From: Actinomycetales bacterium
Lineage (GTDB): Bacteria; Actinomycetota; Actinomycetes; Actinomycetales; Cellulomonadaceae
DNA length: 7,222 nt
Assembly (NCBI GenBank): GCA_012514835.1
Contig: JAAYZM010000375.1
Location: 1 to 7,222 of the forward strand
Direction: 5' to 3'
This document shows positions 1 to 4,706 of the stretch, piece by piece. The translations under genes were made by a program, and so were the position numbers. The notes below the pieces were generated by a model that saw only the letters and a program-made list of their open reading frames with translations, did not search any database and was not told the DNA's origin. How positions within the stretch are numbered: position 1 is the stretch's first letter; each line of letters begins with the position of its first letter.

Positions 1-348
1 CGGCCCGGCTCGAGCCTCTCGGGCGGTCAGCAGCAGCGGCTGTGCATCGCGCGGGCCATCGCGGTGGAGCCGAGCGTGCTGCTGATGGACGAGCCGTGCT
101 CCGCGCTCGATCCCATCTCGACGCTCGCGATCGAGGACCTCGTGCACCAGCTCAAGGAGAGCTACACGATCGTCATCGTGACCCACAACATGCAGCAGGC
201 CGCGCGCGTCTCGGACCGCACGGGCTTCTTCAACATCACCTCGACCGGTGAGCCCGGCCGCCTCGTGGAGATCGACGCGACGGCCACGATGTTCTCCAAC
301 CCGGGCCAGAAGGCCACGGAAGACTACATCTCGGGCCGCTTCGGCTGA
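1..348 (+). CDS. pstB: Phosphate ABC transporter ATP-binding protein PstB (3' end only)
   Basis: This is the C-terminal 115 residues of the ATPase that powers high-affinity phosphate uptake through the PstSCAB transporter at the inner face of the membrane. The reading frame is open from base 1, so the start, Walker A motif and Q-loop lie outside the window. Visible here are the ABC signature LSGGQQQRL (residues 6-14 of the fragment), Walker B with the catalytic glutamate VLLMDEP (26-32), the D-loop SALD (34-37) and the switch histidine in VTHN (60-63). The tail, with TGFFN, GRLVEID, MFSNP and a final DYISGRFG, is characteristic of PstB rather than of other ABC ATPases. It is the last gene of its operon in this direction, because the next gene is convergent. 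A 66-bp inverted repeat begins 19 bp after the stop. Family assignment is near certain; regulation, usually PhoR/PhoP-type, cannot be seen from this end. Confidence 0.96.
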   Translation, partial: RPGSSLSGGQQQRLCIARAIAVEPSVLLMDEPCSALDPISTLAIEDLVHQLKESYTIVIVTHNMQQAARVSDRTGFFNITSTGEPGRLVEIDATATMFSNPGQKATEDYISGRFG

Positions 349-367
349 CCGCCCCACGCCGCGCCAG

Positions 368-433
368 CTTGCGGTGACTTGTGCGCGCACAACTCACCTT
401 GCGGTGACCTGTGCGCGCACAAGTCACCGCAAG
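368..433 (+). repeat. 66-bp composite inverted-repeat element, copy 1 (possible terminator)
   Basis: The element has perfect 24-nt inverted arms (368-391 and 410-433) flanking an 18-nt centre, which can itself fold (TCACC 394-398 with GGTGA 403-407, loop TTGC). It also reads as two overlapping copies of a palindrome with core TTGTGCGCGCACAA. A second copy lies at 4613-4678 on the other strand; aligned in that orientation, 60 of 66 positions match. It starts 19 bp after the pstB stop, so a strong hairpin would form at the 3' end of that transcript. There is no T-tract after it. Transcription termination, mRNA 3'-end protection, or a dispersed REP/BIME-like element are all possible. The structure is certain; the role is inferred. 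Confidence 0.85.
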
Positions 434-481
434 TTCGTCGAGAGGCGGGGGAAGGGGGCCGACGACGGCGGTCCCTGGCAA

Positions 482-517
482 CCCGCCCCACGGGACCGGG
501 ACGGTCGAGCGGGCGGG
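482..517 (-). terminator. Nested hairpin just after the lipoprotein gene, candidate terminator
   Basis: CCCGCCC (482-488) pairs with GGGCGGG (511-517). Inside the loop, GACCG (494-498) pairs with CGGTC (502-506) around GGA. On the - strand the outer stem begins 2 bp after the lipoprotein stop codon. The T-run beyond it is very weak, so this is a candidate intrinsic terminator of the T-poor type seen in GC-rich bacteria. Short complementary GC tracts also arise by chance at this base composition. Confidence 0.35.
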
Positions 518-519
518 AC

Positions 520-975
520 TCAGAGCCCCGCGAGCACCTCGGCGTACTCGGGCAGCGTGCCGTCGAGCACGGGAACCGTGGCACTCGTCGCACCCTCGGT
601 GCCGCTCGAGACGGTGATGGCCATGGTCTGGCCGGGGCGGGCGTCGACGGCGTCGAAGCGCACCACGTCCTCGCCCACGAAGCGGAAGCTCTCACCGGCG
701 GCGAGCGGGACCTCGTGGCGGCCCGCGCCCACGACGTCGATCGCGACCACGGTGTCCTGGCCGCCGCGGTTGGTCACGGCGCCGATCAGCGCGCCGGGCT
801 CGCCCTGCGCGTTCGTGAGGACCAGGAGGTTCTTCGCCTCGATCGTGGTGCCCACGGTGACGCGCGCGCCGTCGGACGCCGAGTAGACGTACTGCGTCTG
901 GATCGGGTTGGTCGCCGAGCACCCGGCGAGGGCCGCGAACGCGACGGCGGCGACGGCGATGCGGACGGACTTCAT
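520..975 (-). CDS. Small secreted lipoprotein of unknown function
   Basis: This encodes a 151-residue protein that I cannot assign to a named family. The N-terminus is a textbook lipoprotein signal: MKSVR, a hydrophobic Ala/Val stretch (about 6-17) and the lipobox LAGC with Cys at residue 19. It is therefore expected to be exported, lipidated by Lgt, cut by LspA and anchored on the outer face of the membrane. The mature part is about 130 residues, with alternating Val/Thr-rich segments (TVGTTIEAKNLLVLT, TVVAIDVVG, TMAITVSS) that suggest an all-beta fold, possibly immunoglobulin-like. There are no cysteines after the lipobox and no catalytic motif that I recognise. The start is supported by GAGGAG at 984-989, 8 bp upstream. 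It is convergent to pstB and divergent from ispD, so probably monocistronic. A link to phosphate transport would be speculation from position alone. Confidence 0.85.
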   Translation of the reverse strand: MKSVRIAVAAVAFAALAGCSATNPIQTQYVYSASDGARVTVGTTIEAKNLLVLTNAQGEPGALIGAVTNRGGQDTVVAIDVVGAGRHEVPLAAGESFRFVGEDVVRFDAVDARPGQTMAITVSSGTEGATSATVPVLDGTLPEYAEVLAGL

Positions 976-1010
976 CTGCGGGGCTCCTCGAGGTGACGGT
1001 ACTGGGCCAC

Positions 1011-1016
1011 AGCCTA
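1011..1016 (-). promoter_or_regulatory. Candidate -10 box for the lipoprotein gene
   Basis: Read on the - strand, this is TAGGCT, which fits TANNNT. It lies about 22 bp upstream of the GAGGAG ribosome site and would give a leader of roughly 29 nt. The -35 position, about 1034-1039, reads TCCCGA on the - strand, a poor match. Position and sequence are plausible, but a TANNNT hexamer alone is weak evidence. Confidence 0.35.
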
Positions 1017-1078
1017 GTGGTCCCGCGCGGTGATCGGGACGTCCTCGTCAGATCCGGCCTCGCGGCACCGCGCCTTGG

Positions 1079-1084
1079 TAGCGT
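1079..1084 (+). promoter_or_regulatory. Candidate -10 box for ispD-ispF
   Basis: TAGCGT sits in TTGGTAGCGT, a common-looking actinobacterial -10 context. It lies 8 bp before the GGGAAGGGG ribosome site (1093-1101) of ispD and would give a leader of about 17 nt. No good -35 is visible (GGCCTC at 1056-1061). The divergent gap 976-1107 also contains an inverted repeat GTCCCG (1020-1025) / CGGGAC (1035-1040), which I cannot interpret. Confidence 0.33.
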
Positions 1085-1107
1085 CCAGCCTCGGGAAGGG
1101 GTAGCAG

Positions 1108-1971
1108 ATGACACGCTCCGTCGAGCACGCCGACGACGGGTCCGGGTCCGACGACGGACACCTGGCCGACGGCGGGCACCGCGTGGCGGCCGTCGTCGTC
1201 GCGGCCGGGTCGGGCGCGCGCCTCGGGGCCGACGTCCCGAAGGCCCTCGTGCGCGTGGCCGGTCGCCCGCTCGTCGCTCACGCGGTCCGCGGGCTCACCG
1301 AGTCCGGGGTGGGCGCCGTCGTCGTCGTCGCTCCCGCGGAGCGCCTCGAGGAGGTGCGCGCTTCCCTCGCGGAAGCCGTGTCCGACGGCGAGGTCGTGGG
1401 CGACCCTGCCGTGGTGAGCGCCGCGCGCTCGGGGGCCGAGCCGGGCGTGCATGCCGAGGAGAAGTTGTCGGCTCGTGGCGACGTGCGCCCGTGGGTGCGG
1501 GTCGTGGCCGGGGGCGAGAGTCGCCAGGCGTCCGTGGCTGCTGGTCTCGCTGCGCTGGCAGAGCTGCCGGAGACGGCCGTCGTCCTCGTGCACGACGCGG
1601 CGCGCTGCTTCGCCCCGCCCGCGATGATCCGCCGAGTGATCGACGCGGTGCGTGCGGGCCACGGTGCGGTGATCCCCGCGCTGCCCGTCGCGGACTCGCT
1701 CGTGATCGCGCCCGGGGACGCGGTGGAGGACTACGTGGACCGTGCGCGGTTGCGCATCGTGCAGACCCCGCAAGGGTTCTCGCGTGACGTCCTGGTGCGC
1801 GCGCACGCTGCTGCCCCGCCCGCGCACGAGTCGACCGCCGCGACGGACGACGCCCAGCTCGCGGCCGCCGTCGGCGAGACCGTCTGGACCGTCCCGGGGG
1901 ATGATGCGGCCATGAAGATCACCACGCCGCGCGACCTCGCCGTCGCCCGCGCCCTGTTCGGTGCCCGATGA
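1108..1971 (+). CDS. ispD: 2-C-methyl-D-erythritol 4-phosphate cytidylyltransferase IspD
   Basis: This cytosolic enzyme of the non-mevalonate isoprenoid pathway transfers CMP from CTP to methylerythritol phosphate, giving CDP-ME. Family motifs appear in order: nucleotide-binding VVVAAGSGARLG (29-40) followed by PKAL, with Arg38 and Lys45 at the positions of the catalytic E. coli Arg20 and Lys27; VVAGGESRQASV (132-143); VLVHDAAR (159-166); QTPQGF (219-224); and GDDAAMKITTPRDL (264-277), where Lys270 matches the substrate-binding lysine. The start at 1108 is supported by GGGAAGGGG 6 bp upstream. At 287 residues it is longer than the usual 225-240, because of an Asp/Gly-rich N-terminal extension (about 1-25) and a hydrophilic insertion at about 92-130. 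Its stop overlaps the ispF start (ATGA), implying translational coupling. Function is secure from the motifs; the insertion looks like a surface loop. Confidence 0.96.
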   Translation: MTRSVEHADDGSGSDDGHLADGGHRVAAVVVAAGSGARLGADVPKALVRVAGRPLVAHAVRGLTESGVGAVVVVAPAERLEEVRASLAEAVSDGEVVGDPAVVSAARSGAEPGVHAEEKLSARGDVRPWVRVVAGGESRQASVAAGLAALAELPETAVVLVHDAARCFAPPAMIRRVIDAVRAGHGAVIPALPVADSLVIAPGDAVEDYVDRARLRIVQTPQGFSRDVLVRAHAAAPPAHESTAATDDAQLAAAVGETVWTVPGDDAAMKITTPRDLAVARALFGAR

Positions 1972-2444
1972 GCACTCCACGGATCGGCACCGGCGTCGAC
2001 GTCCACGCGTTCGCGGAGGGGCGCGAGCTGTGGCTCGCGGGCCTGCACTGGCCGGGCGAGACCGGACTCGAGGGGCACTCGGACGCCGACGTCGCGGCCC
2101 ACGCCGTCGCGGACGCCCTGCTCGCTGCCGCGGCGCTCGGTGACCTCGGCTCGAACTTCGGCACGTCCGCACCCGAGTGGGCTGGGGCGTCCGGCGCGGC
2201 CCTCCTCGCGGAGGCCGCCGCGCGCGTGCGGGCCGCGGGCTTCGAGATCGGCAACGTGTCCGTCCAGGTGATCGGCAACCGGCCCAAGCTCGGGCCGCGC
2301 CGCGCCGAGGCCCAGGCGGCGCTCTCCGCGGCGGCGGGTGCGGCGGTCTCGATCTCCGCGACCACCACGGACGGCCTCGGCCTCACGGGCCGCGGCGAGG
2401 GCGTCGCGGCGATCGCCACGGCCCTCATCGTCCCCCTCGACTGA
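1968..2444 (+). CDS. ispF: 2-C-methyl-D-erythritol 2,4-cyclodiphosphate synthase IspF
   Basis: This enzyme cyclises CDP-ME 2-phosphate to MEcPP with release of CMP. The family works as a homotrimer with a divalent metal in each active site between subunits. At 158 residues it is the normal length. Metal ligands are visible: Asp11 and His13 in GTGVDVH (7-13) and His45 in DADVAAH (39-45). Also present are the loop GLEGHSDAD (33-41), NRPKLGPRRAEA (104-115), and the C-terminal TTTDGLGLTGRGEG (132-145), which contributes to the CTP-derived site. The ATG overlaps the ispD stop by 4 bases, so there is no independent promoter and the two are almost certainly made together. The intervening kinase gene ispE is absent here, as in many bacteria where it lies elsewhere. 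cysS, often next in actinobacteria, does not follow. Confidence 0.97.
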   Translation: MSTPRIGTGVDVHAFAEGRELWLAGLHWPGETGLEGHSDADVAAHAVADALLAAAALGDLGSNFGTSAPEWAGASGAALLAEAAARVRAAGFEIGNVSVQVIGNRPKLGPRRAEAQAALSAAAGAAVSISATTTDGLGLTGRGEGVAAIATALIVPLD

Positions 2445-2503
2445 CCCGCCCGCTCTCCCGTTCGACCCCTCGCCCCACCCCTCGCGTGCCCGCCCCACCT
2501 CCG

Positions 2504-2637
2504 TTGCGGAACACCACGCAGCTCTGCGGAACACCACGTCGCCCAAGCGCCAGTTGCGGAACGTCAGGCAACTCTGCGGGACGCTACTGCTCGAAAGCGG
2601 CACTTGCGGAACACCACGGGACAACGGTGTTCCGCAA
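2504..2637 (+). repeat. Degenerate direct-repeat array based on TGCGGAAC
   Basis: Five forward copies of (T)TGCGG(A/G)AC begin at 2504, 2525, 2554, 2575 and 2604. The spacing alternates 21, 29, 21, 29, so the real unit is a 50-bp dimer: 2504-2553, then 2554-2603, about 72% identical by hand alignment, then a partial third. The best copies read TTGCGGAACACCACG. A sixth, inverted copy GGTGTTCCGCAA (2626-2637) closes the array. It lies between the ispF stop and the nucleotidyltransferase start. Spacers are too short and copies too degenerate for CRISPR. It could be a dispersed intergenic repeat or a multi-site binding region. The left flank 2445-2503 shows nothing else recognisable. Confidence 0.8.
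2604..2637. repeat. 12-bp-stem hairpin at the end of the repeat array
   Basis: TTGCGGAACACC (2604-2615) and GGTGTTCCGCAA (2626-2637) are perfectly complementary around a 10-nt loop. On the + strand this could fold at the 3' end of the ispDF transcript and serve as its terminator, but what follows is AAAAC, not a T-tract. On the - strand the T-run precedes the stem. The terminator role is therefore uncertain. Confidence 0.55.
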
Positions 2638-2664
2638 AACTCATCGGCCGCCGACAGAAGTGCC

Positions 2665-2699
2665 GCGAAATCGATTTACACGGGGCCGCCCGGGGAGGA
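2665..2699 (+). promoter_or_regulatory. AT-richer leader and ribosome site of the nucleotidyltransferase gene
   Basis: GCGAAATCGATTTACAC (2665-2681) is conspicuously AT-rich for this window and lies where a -10 region would be expected. CCGACA (2651-2656) is a possible -35, but no spacing gives a convincing TANNNT box. GGGGAGGA (2692-2699) is a strong ribosome site 10 bp before the ATG at 2710. An ATG at 2699 overlaps that site and encodes only MIGA before stopping at 2713. Confidence 0.35.
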
Positions 2700-2709
2700 T
2701 GATCGGCGC

Positions 2710-3522
2710 ATGACCGAGATCGGCGCCGCCCTCGAAGGGCTCAAGCTCTGGCCGCACCACGTCGAGACCATCGAGCGCACCGTCGAGCGGATCAGGGCCG
2801 ACGGCGCTGCCCTCGCGCTCATCCTCGGCGGATCGCTCGCGCACGGCCTGGGGACCGAGGGGTCCGACGTCGACATCGTGGTGCTCGCCGAGCGCGGCGA
2901 CTTCGCCCGCCGGGCGGCCGTCCCGGACCTCACGTTCACGTGGCACGACGTCCCGACGTACGACAGCTACGTGGACGGCAAGTGGGCGGACCTCGACTTC
3001 CTCGAGACCGTCGCGCAGCGCGGGTCGGACCCGGCCCGCTGGGCGTTCGCGGGCGCTCGCATCCTCTTCTCCCACGAGCCAGCCCTCGCGGGCGTGCTCG
3101 AGCGCATCGGCCGCTTCCCGATCGAGGAGCAGCCAGCCCGCACGGCGAGCCTCGCCGCGCAGCTGTGCGCGTGGCGCTGGTTCTACTCCGAGGCCACGGC
3201 CAAGCAGAACGCGTACCTGCACCACACCGCGGTGCACCACACGATCCTCAACGCGTCCCGCCTGGTCCACGCCCGCAACGCCCAGTTCTTCCCGTTCCAC
3301 AAGTGGATGCTCCGAACGGTGGAAGCCGCGGGGGACCGCCCGGCGGACCTGCTCGACCGCTTCGACACGCTCCTCGCCCACCCCTCGCAGGAGCGCATCG
3401 ACACCCTGGTGGAGGACCTCTTCGCCCACTACGGCATCGACTCGGCCGAGACCCAGCGCACGTGGGGCACCCACTTCATGCACGACACCGAGCTCGCCTG
3501 GTACCACGGCACGGAGCTCTAG
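2710..3522 (+). CDS. Nucleotidyltransferase-fold protein, substrate unknown
   Basis: This is a 270-residue cytosolic protein. The N-terminal part has the polymerase-beta/nucleotidyltransferase signature: LILGGSLAHGLGTEGSDVDIVVL (37-59), with GGS (40-42) and the metal-binding pair Asp53 and Asp55. A third carboxylate is likely Asp94 or Asp96 in KWADLDFLE. The C-terminal half (about 145-240) is helical and rich in aromatic residues and histidine, including HHTAVHHTILNASRLVHARN and FFPFHKWML. That resembles the helical substrate domain of kanamycin nucleotidyltransferase-like or DUF4037-like proteins. It probably transfers a nucleotide to a small molecule, protein or RNA; which one cannot be told. 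The frame stays open upstream to 2338, but that stretch runs through ispF and the repeats, so the ATG at 2710 with GGGGAGGA is chosen. It ends 11 bp from a convergent gene with no terminator between. Confidence 0.85.
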   Translation: MTEIGAALEGLKLWPHHVETIERTVERIRADGAALALILGGSLAHGLGTEGSDVDIVVLAERGDFARRAAVPDLTFTWHDVPTYDSYVDGKWADLDFLETVAQRGSDPARWAFAGARILFSHEPALAGVLERIGRFPIEEQPARTASLAAQLCAWRWFYSEATAKQNAYLHHTAVHHTILNASRLVHARNAQFFPFHKWMLRTVEAAGDRPADLLDRFDTLLAHPSQERIDTLVEDLFAHYGIDSAETQRTWGTHFMHDTELAWYHGTEL

Positions 3523-3533
3523 GGCCGCCCGCG

Positions 3534-4550
3534 TCAGGGTAAGAGCACGACCTTGCCCCGGGCGTGCCCGGACACGATGAGCTCGTGGGCCTCACGCACG
3601 CGATCGAGCGGGAACACCTGCGCCACCCGCACCTGGAGCCGCCCGGACGCGACGAGCTCGAGCAACGGCCCCCGCGCCGCGGCGCGAATCTCCCGACCAG
3701 CATCCATCCCTGGCCCGTGCCCGAGCAGCAGCACCCCACGCTCCGCCCCGTGCTCCAGCCCGGCGACCGTCGCGACGCGCAAGCGGTCCGCGACGAGCTC
3801 GACCGACACGTCGATCGCCTCGTGGGTCCCCACCGTGTCGATCGCGGCGGTCACCCCACCGATGGCCCGCACCCGCTCCGCGAGCCCGTCGCCATAGGCC
3901 ACTGGCTCAGCCCCCAGCGACCTGAGGTACTCGTGGTTCGACGCGCCCGCCGTCGCGATCACGCGAGCCCCGCGCAGAACAGCAAGCTGCACGACGACGG
4001 CCCCCACGCCACCCGCCCCACCGTGCACGAGGAGCACCTCGCCCCGGTGCTCGCCGTCGGCCCCGTGCTGGCTCCCGCCCGGACCCGCGCCTGCGAGCTC
4101 GTCCCCACCCGACCCAGCGATACCTGGCCCGGACTCGCCGAGCCCCACCGCGTCGAGCGCGTGCCACGCCGTGACCCCGGTCAGCAGCGTCCCCGCGGCG
4201 ACGTCCCACGCCACACCAAGGGGCATGGGCACCACACCCGACTCGCGCACGAGCACCCGCTCCGCGAACGTGCCGCTCGCGGGGTACAGCACCACGGGGT
4301 CGCCCACGGCAAAGGAAGACCCGGGTCCGACGGCGGACACCACACCGGCCCCCTCGAGCCCGACCAGCCGGGGCAGCGCGTCTGGGTCGCGGCCCCACAG
4401 CCCGCCGTAGATCTTCCAGTCGGCGGGGTTGTAGGCGGCCGCGCGGATGTCGACCACCAGTTCGCCCTCGCCCGGATCGGGCACGTCGACGTCGGTCACT
4501 TCGAGCACCTCGGCGCCGCCGTACGCGGTCGCCACCACTGCGCGCGTCAT
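3534..4550 (-). CDS. Zinc-free medium-chain dehydrogenase/reductase, quinone oxidoreductase type
   Basis: This 338-residue NAD(P)H-dependent oxidoreductase of the MDR superfamily has a GroES-like N-terminal domain (about 1-130), with VDIRAAAYNPADWKI (33-47) and GLEGAGVVSAVG (64-75), then a Rossmann domain with the nucleotide loop VHGGAGGVGAVVVQLA (175-190). The zinc-ligand motifs of alcohol dehydrogenases are absent, which places it with quinone/enone reductases. The substrate is unknown; cytosolic reduction of quinones or other electrophilic carbonyls is typical. A Gly/Ser/Glu-rich insertion of about 33 residues (138-170) sits just before the Rossmann domain. The start is the ATG at 4550, with GGAGG at 4562-4566, 11 bp upstream. 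An in-frame ATG at 4688 would add a translation of the 66-bp repeat and was rejected. It points the same way as the flavoenzyme gene upstream, but the repeat element separates them. Confidence 0.9.
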   Translation of the reverse strand: MTRAVVATAYGGAEVLEVTDVDVPDPGEGELVVDIRAAAYNPADWKIYGGLWGRDPDALPRLVGLEGAGVVSAVGPGSSFAVGDPVVLYPASGTFAERVLVRESGVVPMPLGVAWDVAAGTLLTGVTAWHALDAVGLGESGPGIAGSGGDELAGAGPGGSQHGADGEHRGEVLLVHGGAGGVGAVVVQLAVLRGARVIATAGASNHEYLRSLGAEPVAYGDGLAERVRAIGGVTAAIDTVGTHEAIDVSVELVADRLRVATVAGLEHGAERGVLLLGHGPGMDAGREIRAAARGPLLELVASGRLQVRVAQVFPLDRVREAHELIVSGHARGKVVLLP

Positions 4551-4612
4551 GTCCAGGCCAACCTCCGCCGTCGGCCCCCCATTCCCCAGCCCCCTCACCG
4601 TCCTCACCCCGA

Positions 4613-4678
4613 CCTGCGGTGAGTTGTGCGCGCACAGTCCACCGCAAGGTGCGTTGTGCGCGCACAACTCACCGCAAG
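4613..4678 (-). repeat. 66-bp composite inverted-repeat element, copy 2 (possible terminator)
   Basis: The inverted arms of 24 nt (4613-4636 and 4655-4678) match except for one pair, C4614 with A4677, which becomes a G-U wobble in RNA made from the - strand. Read on the - strand it aligns to copy 1 at 60 of 66 positions; the + strand reading differs at 13. Relative to copy 1, one stem pair has flipped from C-G to G-C on both sides. It lies 28 bp after the stop of the flavoenzyme gene and in the same orientation to that gene as copy 1 is to pstB. Termination or 3'-end stabilisation is inferred; no T-tract is present. Confidence 0.85.
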
Positions 4679-4706
4679 CTTGGGGCAAGGGCGCGCACCC
4701 CCCGGG

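Noticed and set aside
368..433. Transposon or IS terminal inverted repeat
   Set aside because: Each copy is a complete self-paired element of 66 bp. The DNA between the two copies holds ordinary genes with no transposase, and no target-site duplication is evident.
1048..2172. 374-codon open frame on the - strand opposite ispD-ispF
   Set aside because: It is antisense to two well-supported enzymes, the composition is Arg/Gly-rich and low in complexity, and there is no ribosome site or domain.
2504..2637. CRISPR array
   Set aside because: The repeat core is only about 8-15 bp and degenerate, gaps are short, the spacing alternates, and no cas gene is nearby.
2338..2709. Upstream extension of the nucleotidyltransferase frame
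   Set aside because: It would overlap ispF and translate the repeat array. The strong ribosome site and the beginning of sensible protein sequence both point to the ATG at 2710.
4551..4688. Upstream extension of the quinone oxidoreductase to an ATG at 4688
   Set aside because: The extra residues (GELCAHN..., GGLCAHNSPQ) are simply a translation of the 66-bp repeat. The GGAGG site and family N-terminus support the start at 4550.
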